NCBI GenBank assembly: GCA_025351405.1 | Contig: JANXVZ010000003.1 | Span: 1-64,000 of the forward strand | Length of the DNA stretch: 64,000 bases | From: Sphingomonadales bacterium | GTDB taxonomy: Bacteria > Pseudomonadota > Alphaproteobacteria > Sphingomonadales > Sphingomonadaceae | Reading direction: 5' to 3' | Shown here: in pieces, positions 28,603 through 37,979 of the stretch | Layout: every line of letters starts with the position of its first letter | Numbering within the stretch: position 1 is the first letter of the stretch | Position numbers and translations under genes: made by a program | Notes under the pieces: model-generated | The model's database searches: none | Seen by the model: only the letters and a program-made list of their open reading frames with translations | What the model was told of the DNA's origin: nothing

Positions 28603-30030
28603 ATGGCCGAAACGGCGACTGTGGCCGGTCAGACGCGCTATGATGCCGTTGCCTATCCGGCGACGGTATTTTCGGCCACCCACCCGGAACGATTGGCGAC
28701 GATCGCACGCTTGCACGGGCTCGTGGCGCCGCCCGTGGAAACCGCCCGCGTGCTCGAAATCGGCGGCGGCGACGGTGTCAACCTCATCGGCATGGCAGCG
28801 GCCTACCCCAACGCGACCTTCTACAATTTCGATCTGTCGGCAGCCGCCATCGCGCGTGGTGCGGCCCTCATCCGCGCAACCGGGCTGACCAATATCCGGA
28901 TGGAGGTCGGCGACATCCTCGACGCCGTCGGATCACTGGAGGGTCCGTTCGACTATGTCATTGCGCACGGCGTCTATGCCTGGGTGCCAGAGCATGTTCG
29001 CCCGGCGGTAATGCAATTGATAGGTCGCGTGCTCGCGCCGGAAGGCATCGCGTTCATCAGCTACAATGCGCTGCCCGGCGGCCATTTGCGCCGCGTCATC
29101 CGCGACCTGCTGTTCCACCATGTCGGACACATCGAAGACCCGGTCGAAAAGATGCAGCGGGCGCATGACGTACTGCTCGATTTCGGGCGGGCTCGGGAAA
29201 ACGACCGGCCGGTGATGGCAGGGATGCGCGAGGTCGCCCGCCCGATGATGCGCCAGCAGATCGCCGTGCTCTATCACGACGAACTCGGCGGTGAATGGCA
29301 CCCGCAGGCGTTGAGCGATGTCGTCGCAACCGCCAACGCCGCGGGCCTCGCTTTCCTCAACGATGCCAGCCCGGCGCTGGCCTATGATGGCCTGCCAGGC
29401 AATGACGACGACGATGCGGCGATCGTCCGCGCCGCCCAGACCAGCGATTTCGGGTCGATGATCTTTTTCCACCAGACCCTTCTGGTACGCGCGGGGCGCC
29501 GGCCGTCGCGCCGCCTCGTCGTCGACGCGATGCGGTCGCTGTTCGTCGCATCGTCGGTCCAACGCCTCGGTCCCGACATCTTCAAATTCGAACAGAGCGA
29601 CTTCGTCGTCGGCGATGCAGACCTTGCCGACACGCTGGAAATGCTGGGCAAGGTCTGGCCACGCCGCGTGCCGATTGCCGACCTCGCCGCGACCGACGAC
29701 GCGCTCGAAGCGCTTTTCAAGCTGTGGACCGCCGAAGTCGTGACCTTGCATGCGGTGCCGCTACCCGGCACTGCGGAACCCGGCGCGCGGCCGCTGGCCA
29801 GCCCGCTCGCCCGCGCCCAGATCGCCATCGGACAGCAAAATATCTACACGCTCGACCACCGCGTCATTGCCATGGAGGCTGCCGGGCCGCGCGCCTTTCT
29901 GGCCTTGCTCGATGGCAGCCGGGACCGTGCGCAGCTCGCCACGGACTGGGCGGCATCGGGGCACGGCGACGAAGTGGACGTCGATGCGGCGCTGCGCCAG
30001 CTTGCAGCGGCGGTGTTGATCCTCGCTTGA
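28603..30030 (+). CDS. SAM-dependent methyltransferase with regulatory domain (protein methyltransferase-like)
   Basis: A 475-residue protein. Residues about 40-190 form a class I Rossmann methyltransferase: motif I ARVLEIGGGDGVNL (48-61), NFDLSAAAI as the acidic strand, and FDYVIAHGVYAWVP. Residues about 205-300 resemble the methyltransferase regulatory domain, and the C-terminal part (about 385-475) looks like a small helical/winged domain. This architecture recalls rickettsial protein-lysine methyltransferases that modify the outer membrane protein OmpB; that comparison is from memory of domain order. It is cytosolic. Position 13 bases after an OmpA-domain gene inside a T6SS locus suggests a protein substrate. 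Small-molecule methylation cannot be excluded. Confidence 0.8.
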   Translation: MAETATVAGQTRYDAVAYPATVFSATHPERLATIARLHGLVAPPVETARVLEIGGGDGVNLIGMAAAYPNATFYNFDLSAAAIARGAALIRATGLTNIRMEVGDILDAVGSLEGPFDYVIAHGVYAWVPEHVRPAVMQLIGRVLAPEGIAFISYNALPGGHLRRVIRDLLFHHVGHIEDPVEKMQRAHDVLLDFGRARENDRPVMAGMREVARPMMRQQIAVLYHDELGGEWHPQALSDVVATANAAGLAFLNDASPALAYDGLPGNDDDDAAIVRAAQTSDFGSMIFFHQTLLVRAGRRPSRRLVVDAMRSLFVASSVQRLGPDIFKFEQSDFVVGDADLADTLEMLGKVWPRRVPIADLAATDDALEALFKLWTAEVVTLHAVPLPGTAEPGARPLASPLARAQIAIGQQNIYTLDHRVIAMEAAGPRAFLALLDGSRDRAQLATDWAASGHGDEVDVDAALRQLAAAVLILA

Positions 30031-30050
30031 TCGAGGTGAGGTCGTGGTGG

Positions 30051-33000
30051 CTATCCCGCCACCGGCGCCGCGGCACCAGGCCCGTTGACCCGCGCCGGGC
30101 ACGCAATCTTGACGAACGGGTCGACCACGAACGGGTTGCCCGCGACGAACGTGCGGACCCGGAAATCAAAGCGGGCGCCGCCCTGCGTCAGGCTGCCTTC
30201 ACCGGCTGACGGCGTCGCCCCGGCCTTGACCGCGGCAGACTTCATCAGCCGAAACAGCGCCCATTGCCCCGGCCAGGTCCTGACCGCCGGTGCCGTACTG
30301 CCTTCGATGGTGAATTCGACCGTGGCGGAGCCGGCGCCCGGCCATTCGAAGGTGGCAGGCACCGCTGCCTTGCCGTCGAAATTGAGCGTCTGGCCGTCGA
30401 TCTTGAGCGAAACCGCCTTTGCACCCGCAAGAGCGACGGGTTCCAACTGGTAAACCAGTCGCGGCGACTGCGGATCGCTGGCAAAGAACGTTCGCGTGAC
30501 CTGGTTGGCCGCCTGCAAGGCACGGACATTGGCCTCGGTCAGCCCGATTTCGCTGGCGTTTGATTTCGCCTGCCATTCCGGCGTCGTCGTATCCACATAA
30601 CCGCCGAGTTCCTGCGACACGAACTTGGCAAACGACCCCTGCGGCGCAAAGAATCGCCCGAAATCGGCGAGCGATATCTCCTGCAAGGCGGCCGGCTGCA
30701 CCGGGAACGCCTTGGCGACGACCTCGGCGCATTGGCCGCCGAAGCTGGCGTCGAGCGCTGCCCCCATCTGCGAGGTGCGGGCACCGCCGAGCGCGACATT
30801 GGCGTCGCTGGCAATCGCCTTGACGATTATGCCCGCCGGCGCCGGCATCGAATTGCCGGTCTGGTCGAGCTGGCTGATCAGCGCCCGCACTTCCAGGCTG
30901 GCGGCCGAGCCGCTTTCGCCGCCGCCGCCCGGCAATACCGAGACGACGTTCAACTTGTCCGCCAGCTGCCCCATGCCCGCCAGCATCACATCGATGGGGG
31001 CATTGGGCGCCGGGGCGCCACCGCCTGGCGGGATACCGACGAACAGGCGCAGTGGCAGGAAGGCGTTGACCACCGATGTGCGCGGATCATCCGCACCGCC
31101 GCCGGCCGCAATGCCGAGAGCGCCCATCAACTTGCCGCCCAGCGCGCCACCCGTGGGCATGCCCTTGGGCGGCGTCATGTCGGTCGCCTGCGCCGCAGCA
31201 CGCAACAGCGGCGGCAGCGGCGACAGCGGACCGCTGACGTCGCGCAGGCGCTGGACGTTGTCCGCCAGCGAGGTGACGGCGCGTGGCTGCATCCCGGCAA
31301 AATACGCCTGCCAGCGGCTGAGGAATTCGGCGAAGTAGAGGCGTTCGAGGTCCCGCTTGAGCCCGGCGAGCTCGGCCGGGCCCATTACCTGCGCCGCGCC
31401 GCTGTCGCCGACAACCCAGCGCTCCTCCTCCAGCAGCCCGGCACCGCTGGCCAGAATGGGGGTAAAGGTCTTGTCATAGCCCTTGCGGGTAAACAGCGCC
31501 GGAATACTGGCGCCGGGCGCAAAGGCCCCGGATGCGGCAAAGAATATTTCAGGCCGCGGCCCGGCATTGTCCCGTGCCGCCCATGGCAGTTCGCCGTTTT
31601 CCATCGCCTTGCTCTTCAGCCGGCCATAGACGCGCACCGCTGGCGGTTGCGCCCGCAGCACCTCGCGGGCGCGATCGATGCGGGTGGCATCGACGGCGAC
31701 AGGCTTGAAATTGCCATCGAACAGCGCCGTGGTGTGGCGGACCATGTCGCCCGCCTCGGTGGCAACATCGCCGCCGCCGCCGCGCGCCGTCCATGCTCCC
31801 TGCACCCAGCCCGTCACCTGTTCCGGCAACAACGGTCCGCGGCCACCGAGCACGAGATAGGATTTGAGATCGTCGTAGAGCAGCGCCGGGCTGGCGCTAT
31901 CGGCCCCGATGCGGTCTTCGGCGAGGCCGGCGAGGATGGGCGACAGCCGGCGTTGCAGGTCGCGGCCATAAATTGCCTTCAGTTCGCCTGCGAGGCGGCC
32001 ACCCTGGCCAAGCCCCAGCCCGAAATCGCTGGCCGAGGCCATGTCCGCCGTTGCCTTGCCGAGGACGTCGAGCGCGGCGAGGTCCTCGCTCGGCGTCTGG
32101 GTGCCGCCGCGGGCGATGCCGGCGGCCTGGGCATAGGCGGCGGTTGTTTCATACACACCGCGAACGATGGCGGAGTTGCGGACATAGCCCCAGCCCCACA
32201 GCCCGATCGCCACGACAAGGGCCGCGACACCGCCGCCGATGCCAAGGACATAGCGTTGGCGGGCGCGGCGTTCGGCACCGGCATTGCGGCTGGCGAGACC
32301 CTGCTCCGGGATCATCAGGTCGGAAAAGAAACGCTTGAGGAAATAGCTGCGACCCTGTCCGACGGCGGCGGTGGAGGCCAGCGCCGGCATGCCGATGGTC
32401 AGCAGGATGCGATCGACCGGGTTGCCGGTCTGCGTCCCCGAAGCGAGATAGACGCCGCGCACCCGTGCCGGGGTATCGAATCGGCTTTTTTGCCCGAGCG
32501 AGGTCAACAGTTCCTCGAGCGGCTTGCGCAGCGACGCCAGCTGCGCCGGGAACGCCGCGATGGCGCCCCGCAGCGGCAGTTGCGATTCATTCTGCATGCG
32601 ATCGACGACGCGCGATGCGACGCTGCTCACCAGTCCGTCGAAACCCTTGAGAACGGCAGCATTGTCGGCACCTTCGCCGGGCGCCGTGGCACCGAACACC
32701 TGTTCGGATTCGGCATCGGTGTTGCGAGCGAAATATTCCCGGAAACCCGCCAGAAGGTCCGCCTTGGTGACCAGCACATAAACAGGCAGGTCCTGCCCGA
32801 GCGACGTGCCGATTTCGGCCAGTCGCGCGCGGATGTTCTCGGCATGGCTCGCCATCTTGCGTGCATCGGCAAAATCCGGCGCCGGAATCGCGACGATGAC
32901 ACCGTTCAAGGGCTGCAACGGCCGGTGCTGCTTCAACAGCGCCAGGAATCCCTTCCAGCCCTCCGCATCCTTTGCGGCATCCAGGTCCTGGGTGACATAG

Positions 33001-33527
33001 CGCCCGGCGGTGTCGATCAGCACCGCCTCGTCGGTGAACCACCAGTCGCAATTGGGCGTATTGGGCTGGCCGCGCAGGGCGCGATATTCACCCGCCACCG
33101 CCGTCGGGAAGCCGAGCCCGGAGTTGAGCAGCGCCGTCGTCTTGCCGGCACCCGAAGGCCCGATGATGGCGTACCACGGCAATTGGTAGACATAGGTGCC
33201 GCGCTTGCCGAGCTTGGTCGACTTGAGCATCGTCAGCGCTTCGCTGAGCTTCAGTTTCAATTCGTCGCTATCGGCAGCGGATTGCTGTTGCGGTGCCAGG
33301 GCGTCCAGCAGCGCAGCATTGCGACGCTTGTCCGCCCGCCGCCGCCACAGCCAGAAGCCAAGGACGCCGATGAGCGGCAGCAAGGCGAACACCAGCGTCA
33401 CCGGCCACCAGCCGAATGGCCGCCAGCCGCCTATCGCCAGCAGGGGCCCGACGAACCAGATTATCAACCCGACCAGCAGTGCACCAACGATGCGCCACAT
33501 CCAGGGGTTACGGAAAAATGCTTTCAT
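30051..33527 (-). CDS. tssM: T6SS inner membrane protein TssM (IcmF)
   Basis: A 1158-residue TssM. Two N-terminal membrane helices (about 13-31 and 42-61) precede a cytoplasmic GTPase-like domain with Walker A GPSGAGKT (123-130) and VLIDTAGRY (169-177). A third helix (VLGIGGGVAALVVAIGLWGW) leads to the large periplasmic part. Walker A is intact. With TssL it forms the membrane complex; in systems with TssJ the periplasmic end contacts that lipoprotein, but no TssJ gene is visible here. ATG 33527 has AGGGGA six bases upstream. It is the last gene of the minus-strand array, 15 bases after tssL. Confidence 0.95.
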   Translation of the reverse strand: MKAFFRNPWMWRIVGALLVGLIIWFVGPLLAIGGWRPFGWWPVTLVFALLPLIGVLGFWLWRRRADKRRNAALLDALAPQQQSAADSDELKLKLSEALTMLKSTKLGKRGTYVYQLPWYAIIGPSGAGKTTALLNSGLGFPTAVAGEYRALRGQPNTPNCDWWFTDEAVLIDTAGRYVTQDLDAAKDAEGWKGFLALLKQHRPLQPLNGVIVAIPAPDFADARKMASHAENIRARLAEIGTSLGQDLPVYVLVTKADLLAGFREYFARNTDAESEQVFGATAPGEGADNAAVLKGFDGLVSSVASRVVDRMQNESQLPLRGAIAAFPAQLASLRKPLEELLTSLGQKSRFDTPARVRGVYLASGTQTGNPVDRILLTIGMPALASTAAVGQGRSYFLKRFFSDLMIPEQGLASRNAGAERRARQRYVLGIGGGVAALVVAIGLWGWGYVRNSAIVRGVYETTAAYAQAAGIARGGTQTPSEDLAALDVLGKATADMASASDFGLGLGQGGRLAGELKAIYGRDLQRRLSPILAGLAEDRIGADSASPALLYDDLKSYLVLGGRGPLLPEQVTGWVQGAWTARGGGGDVATEAGDMVRHTTALFDGNFKPVAVDATRIDRAREVLRAQPPAVRVYGRLKSKAMENGELPWAARDNAGPRPEIFFAASGAFAPGASIPALFTRKGYDKTFTPILASGAGLLEEERWVVGDSGAAQVMGPAELAGLKRDLERLYFAEFLSRWQAYFAGMQPRAVTSLADNVQRLRDVSGPLSPLPPLLRAAAQATDMTPPKGMPTGGALGGKLMGALGIAAGGGADDPRTSVVNAFLPLRLFVGIPPGGGAPAPNAPIDVMLAGMGQLADKLNVVSVLPGGGGESGSAASLEVRALISQLDQTGNSMPAPAGIIVKAIASDANVALGGARTSQMGAALDASFGGQCAEVVAKAFPVQPAALQEISLADFGRFFAPQGSFAKFVSQELGGYVDTTTPEWQAKSNASEIGLTEANVRALQAANQVTRTFFASDPQSPRLVYQLEPVALAGAKAVSLKIDGQTLNFDGKAAVPATFEWPGAGSATVEFTIEGSTAPAVRTWPGQWALFRLMKSAAVKAGATPSAGEGSLTQGGARFDFRVRTFVAGNPFVVDPFVKIACPARVNGPGAAAPVAG

Positions 33528-33542
33528 CTCCGGTCCCCTGCC

Positions 33543-34949
33543 CTAACGCCACGCCACGTCATTGGCGACGTGCAACTCGACACGCCGGTTCTGCCGCCGC
33601 CCATCGGGGCTGTTGTTGTCGGCGACCGGTTGCGCATCGCCGAGCCCGCTGGCGGTAACCCGGCTGGGATCGGCAAGCCCGGCCGCGCCCAGGGCCACGG
33701 CGACCGCCTTGGCCCGGCTTTCCGATAATGCCAGGTTCGATGGGAACTCCAGCGAGCGTATCGCCTGGTTGTCGGTATGCCCGATTATGCGCAGCTTGCC
33801 CTTGGTCAGGTTGGCGGCCTCTGCCAACCGGCCAAAGGTCGCGTTCCACGCCGAAGCCGGGTTGGCCTGCGCGGATTCGAACAGCCCCTGGTTGACCAGG
33901 CGGAGCACGATCTCGTTGCCCTCGCGCAACACCGCGACCTTGCCATCGGCGATGTCCGGCTGGAGGATCTGGCGCATCTTGTCATAGGTCGGGGTGGCGG
34001 TTTCGGGGGCCGGCGGCGGCGGCACGATCTGCGAGGTGCCGACAGCCTGGTTGAGCGAGGCAATGGCGGCGTCGGTTTGGCTCGACAGCCGGAACAGCAA
34101 CGCCGAAAATATCACCAGCGCCACCGTCGCCAGCCCGGCAAGGATCGCCCATAGCGGAATCCGCGGCGCATATTTGCCGCCTGCAACTTCGATGCCGCGC
34201 CATTGCGGCGATAGTTCGGCCGCGGGCGGCCCGGTGCGCCCGGCAATCGCCGCTGCCAACCGCGAACGGCGTTGCTGGAGCAACGAAGCCCCCCTTGGAT
34301 CAAGAGCCGCGCGCCCCTCGAAACCAAGCGACAGGCACTGGTACAGCAGCTCCATCAGGCGCGGCTCGCGCGCCGGATCGGCTTCCATGCGCTCGGCGAA
34401 CTGGAACAACCGGTCGCCACCCTGGGTATCGTTGTGATACGCGGCGAGCAGGCTGTGCTGGGACCAGGGGCTGTTGGCACCCCAGGGTGTCGACATCACG
34501 GCATCATCCATGAAGGCGCAAAGGATGTAATGCGCCAGCTGGATGGTCTTGGCATCAAGCCCCAGCGACTGGGCGCGCGGGCTGAAAGCGTCGAGCTCGC
34601 GGATCACCAGCTGGCGCAGTCCGGCGAGGTCCGGCCCCACCGGCATCGTCCGCACCTGGCTGGCAAGATGAATGAGGCGACCGGCAGCGGCGACCAGTGG
34701 CTCGGGTCCGTAAAGGTCAGGCTCGGCCGCGGCAAAATCGATGCGCGCCGGCGCGCCGCCCTGCTGGCGCGGCGGCTGCGCACCGCCGGCGGGCTGCGGG
34801 CTGGGCGGCACATAGCCGCCCGCTGCAGAGCCGGGTGCCGGTGCAGCCGGCGGTGGCGAATAACCGGGCGCGGCGCCCGGGGCGCCGACCGGCCGGGCCG
34901 GCTGGAATACGGTGCGTTCGGCAGGAGGATCTTCGGGTTTGCCGCTCAT
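33543..34949 (-). CDS. tssL: T6SS inner membrane protein TssL with OmpA domain (DotU family)
   Basis: A 468-residue evolved TssL. The N-terminal tail starts MSGKPEDPPAERTVFQPARP and is followed by a Pro/Ala/Gly-rich segment to about residue 65. The DotU domain spans about 75-255, one membrane helix lies at about 264-286, and the C-terminal OmpA/peptidoglycan-binding domain at about 340-468 (IIGHTDNQAI, NRRVELHV). Thr13 sits in AERTVFQP, almost the same as AERTIIRP in PpkA. In Agrobacterium, PpkA phosphorylates an N-terminal threonine of TssL and the FHA protein binds it. ATG 34949 overlaps the tssK stop (ATGA). Confidence 0.94.
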   Translation of the reverse strand: MSGKPEDPPAERTVFQPARPVGAPGAAPGYSPPPAAPAPGSAAGGYVPPSPQPAGGAQPPRQQGGAPARIDFAAAEPDLYGPEPLVAAAGRLIHLASQVRTMPVGPDLAGLRQLVIRELDAFSPRAQSLGLDAKTIQLAHYILCAFMDDAVMSTPWGANSPWSQHSLLAAYHNDTQGGDRLFQFAERMEADPAREPRLMELLYQCLSLGFEGRAALDPRGASLLQQRRSRLAAAIAGRTGPPAAELSPQWRGIEVAGGKYAPRIPLWAILAGLATVALVIFSALLFRLSSQTDAAIASLNQAVGTSQIVPPPPAPETATPTYDKMRQILQPDIADGKVAVLREGNEIVLRLVNQGLFESAQANPASAWNATFGRLAEAANLTKGKLRIIGHTDNQAIRSLEFPSNLALSESRAKAVAVALGAAGLADPSRVTASGLGDAQPVADNNSPDGRRQNRRVELHVANDVAWR

Positions 34950-36289
34950 GTCTGCGCGCCCCTTATCGCCCACATTTCGAGTTCCAGCCCCGGAATGTCC
35001 CCGGCCACGTGCAGCGCCACGGCACCCGATGTGCGCACCGTCTGCCATTGTTCGTGGCGGATGTTGATGGAGAAATAGACCGAGTTGGCCCGGAACGGAA
35101 TCTGCCGCGGCTCCGACGGCATCGGGTATATGTCCGCCCCCGGCAACTGCCGCATGACAAGGTCGCGTATATGCTCGACCGAGCCGATCTTGGCACGGCG
35201 CGGCAGGTTGGCGCGCAATTGTTCGGTATCGACAGCCGCCCGCGCCGCCAGCACGAACGATGCTCCGGTGAACAGCGAACGGTCGCTGATCTGACCGACG
35301 CGGATGCCATAGGCGCGTTCTTCCAGCGGAATGGCAACCGCCGACTGTTCGAACACCGTGCTGAGCGAGCGCCGCAGATCGGTCATCACGGCGTCGAAGC
35401 ACACCCGTTGCTCGCGGTGCGAATACAGCGGCATGAACTGCGGACGATTGCCCGTGGCAGTGATCGTCGAGATTTCCGCCGCCAGCACGCAAAGCCAGCC
35501 ATAGAAGTCGGCCGGATGCAGCACCGGCAACGATGCCATGTGCTTGACCATCGCTTCGGCGCGGTTGACCGCCATCAGCATCAGGAAGTCGGTGATGTCG
35601 GCGACGCCCTTGGCCCCCGGCGTCCCCAGCCGCCCGGCAATTGCTTCACCCCGCTGGTGCAGCAGGCCCTCGAGCTCCGACAGAAAGCCGGTCAGCGCCG
35701 GGCTGGCTGCCACGCTGATGACGCAGGGGATGAAGCCCTGGTCGAGAGTGACCGAATCATCGGCCTTGCGTTCGATGACCCGGGCCAGCGGCAATGTCGC
35801 ATAGCCTTCCAGCCCCTCCGCCTCCGAACGAAGCGACAGTTGCAGCCGGCCGACATTGAGCGGCACCCGCGATGCCGCGCCATAGACAGCGTCCGCCGCT
35901 TCGAATTCATGCGCGAGAAACCGTGTCTCCGCCTGCGCCGACTTGTCCAGCGCGACATCGGCAGTCCCCGGCCGGGCGAGGGGCACGCAGAGATAGACAA
36001 TACTGTCCCGCAGGTCGCGCGACACTTCGAGCGCTACCGGCGGCGCTGCTTCATCGGGGATGCGAAACGGCGTGCCATCGTCGAAGACACCGGTGCAGCG
36101 CAGCAGTGCCAGCTTGCCGGTCTTGAGCAGACCATCGTCGATGCGCAGTTCGGCAATGCCGCTGCCATGGGCGCGAAGCGGTGCCACCCGCGCATCGAGC
36201 TGCGCGCTGCTGAAGCGTTCGAATTGCTGGAAATGCTGCGGGCGCAGGAACATCCCCTCCGACCAGACCGGCTTGTTCTCCCAGGTCAC
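34946..36289 (-). CDS. tssK: T6SS baseplate protein TssK
   Basis: A 447-residue TssK, the baseplate component that docks the sheath-tube apparatus onto the TssL/TssM membrane complex. The N-terminus has the family opening WSEGMFLRPQHFQQ, followed by the shoulder and head domains; length is normal. The start codon is GTG (36289), with GAAGGG upstream. Its stop overlaps the tssL start by ATGA, and it follows the second FHA gene after a 42-base gap. The cluster tagH2-tssK-tssL-tssM therefore encodes the docking and membrane module as one unit. Confidence 0.95.
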   Translation of the reverse strand: MTWENKPVWSEGMFLRPQHFQQFERFSSAQLDARVAPLRAHGSGIAELRIDDGLLKTGKLALLRCTGVFDDGTPFRIPDEAAPPVALEVSRDLRDSIVYLCVPLARPGTADVALDKSAQAETRFLAHEFEAADAVYGAASRVPLNVGRLQLSLRSEAEGLEGYATLPLARVIERKADDSVTLDQGFIPCVISVAASPALTGFLSELEGLLHQRGEAIAGRLGTPGAKGVADITDFLMLMAVNRAEAMVKHMASLPVLHPADFYGWLCVLAAEISTITATGNRPQFMPLYSHREQRVCFDAVMTDLRRSLSTVFEQSAVAIPLEERAYGIRVGQISDRSLFTGASFVLAARAAVDTEQLRANLPRRAKIGSVEHIRDLVMRQLPGADIYPMPSEPRQIPFRANSVYFSINIRHEQWQTVRTSGAVALHVAGDIPGLELEMWAIRGAQT

Positions 36290-36331
36290 CCCGCCACCAC
36301 CCTTCCCCGCTGCGTCCCGACCACCGGACTG

Positions 36332-37966
36332 TTATTTTCCGGCCTTCAGAAACTTCTCGTAACCATCGCGAAATGCCACGCTCATCACGCTGTTGGCGTT
36401 CGACACTGCATCCCGGCGCAGCGCTTCGAATACCGTTTGATACACCGTCCACGGATTGATGCCACGGGTGAACGGCAGGCCGCGCTTTGCCCCTGCAGCT
36501 TTTTCCATCAGCTTTTCGATCTCGGTGGGGGACAAGCGCTCGAACACCGCATTGAGCGCGTGCTGAACACCCGCCAGCATCGCCAGTTGGTGCTTTTTTA
36601 TGTCCTCGAACGCCGTCCGCACGGCTTCATCGGCCGGCATGAACCCCGGCAGTGGATCGCCCAGCAGCAGCTTTGCGGAATCGAGCGCCGGCAGGTGCTT
36701 CAGCGGGTTGTTCCGGCCCATGCTGAGCTGGGTGCGCTCGACCCGAAATTCATCCTTGAAGGCAGCGCGATCCTGGATGAGGTCCGAAAGCCCCAGCACC
36801 ACCTGGCGATAGAGTACGCCCAGCCGCTGCATCGCATCGGCGGAGAGCCGCAAATCATCCTGCTCCATGCCGGCGCCGGCGCAAAACGCTGCCCAACCCG
36901 CATCACCCGTCACGGCCGCGGCAGGCGCCGGAACAGGCTTCGAAGCCGGGGTAGCCGGTGCAACCGCGAACGGATCATGGCCAGTGGCGCCAGGTCCACC
37001 CGCCGCAACCGCCGGCAGGGCAAACGGGTCCGGTTGATGGGCAGTATCAGGGTCGGCAAAGACTGCACCGAAGGGGTCCGCCGTCGGCAAGGGTTCTCCG
37101 AACGGGTCCGGAAACGGCGCCGCGAAGGGCTTGGGCGCCGGCCCGCCGAACGGGTCGGCCATGGGAGCGCCGAAAGGGTCGGCTGCCGCGCCGCCGAAAC
37201 CCCCCGGGGGAGGCGGCGCGAAGTCGGCAAACGGATCGGCGGCGGGCGGGGCATTCGCCGTGCTGCGTGCCGGCGGCGCTGCCCAATCCTCGGGGATGCC
37301 GAAATCGGCCGATGCAGGCTGCATCTGCGCCATGATCGGCTTTGAAAAGGCGTCTGCCATCGGGCCGCCCCATGCCGGGTCGACCGGTGGGCCACCCCGC
37401 GCCGGCGGCGACCCGAGAAAATCGTGCATGGCATTGCCGAGAAATTCGTGAACCTCGGAATTGCCGCCATCGAAGCCACCGGCACCGAACCCGCCTCCAC
37501 CAAATCCAGATGCGCCGGCGCTGCCGCCATTGCCCCAGATCGGGTCGGCCGGCGCATCGAACCATGCATCGGGTTGGCCGAAGCTGCTGGCACCCCCCGG
37601 CAAGGGCGGCGGCGGGGCCGGCATCAGCGAAATGCCCGCCCCGGCACTTTCGGTGGCAATCTCGATGGCGAAATCACCCAGCAACAGCCGGTCCTTGACG
37701 CGAATGCCCACCGGCACCTGCGGCGAGATGCGTTGGCCCGGCTGGTTGAGCGCGACGCCGTTGCTGCTGGTATCGATGACGAACAGGTCAAGCCCGATCG
37801 CCGAGATCGTGCAATGTTCGCGTGAGATGTGACCGTGTTCGTCCGGCAGCACCCAATCGCAGGTCTTGGCATTGCGGCCGACCTTGATCTGGCCGCCGTC
37901 GAACTGCCGCCGGTCGATAAACGTTCCCGGCGGGTCGGCAAGCCGGGCAAGCAACAGCGTCCACAT
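36332..37966 (-). CDS. tagH: T6SS FHA-domain protein (TagH-like, copy 2)
   Basis: A 544-residue protein with an N-terminal FHA domain (about 5-95) whose binding residues are GRN (R31), SREH (S48, R49) and SSNG (N69). A long disordered centre (about 110-350) is rich in Gly/Pro and repeated DPFG/DPFA units. The C-terminal domain (about 360-544) is the helical TagH type found in copy 1. ATG 37966 is used; an in-frame TTG precedes it. Its place directly before tssK suggests it couples phosphothreonine recognition to baseplate or membrane-complex assembly. The two copies have different linkers, so they may not be redundant. Confidence 0.88.
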   Translation of the reverse strand: MWTLLLARLADPPGTFIDRRQFDGGQIKVGRNAKTCDWVLPDEHGHISREHCTISAIGLDLFVIDTSSNGVALNQPGQRISPQVPVGIRVKDRLLLGDFAIEIATESAGAGISLMPAPPPPLPGGASSFGQPDAWFDAPADPIWGNGGSAGASGFGGGGFGAGGFDGGNSEVHEFLGNAMHDFLGSPPARGGPPVDPAWGGPMADAFSKPIMAQMQPASADFGIPEDWAAPPARSTANAPPAADPFADFAPPPPGGFGGAAADPFGAPMADPFGGPAPKPFAAPFPDPFGEPLPTADPFGAVFADPDTAHQPDPFALPAVAAGGPGATGHDPFAVAPATPASKPVPAPAAAVTGDAGWAAFCAGAGMEQDDLRLSADAMQRLGVLYRQVVLGLSDLIQDRAAFKDEFRVERTQLSMGRNNPLKHLPALDSAKLLLGDPLPGFMPADEAVRTAFEDIKKHQLAMLAGVQHALNAVFERLSPTEIEKLMEKAAGAKRGLPFTRGINPWTVYQTVFEALRRDAVSNANSVMSVAFRDGYEKFLKAGK

Positions 37967-37979
37967 CAATCAGGGTCCG

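Noticed and set aside
30046-30063. GGTGGC/GCCACC hairpin between the methyltransferase and tssM
   Set aside because: Only a 6-bp stem with no T-tract, and it includes the tssM stop codon; not convincing as a bidirectional terminator.
30732-33728. 998-codon plus-strand frame opposite tssM, with comparable frames opposite clpV (41511-44018) and tssK (34697-37345)
   Set aside because: They are antisense to genes with intact family motifs and have no ribosome site or conserved features of their own.
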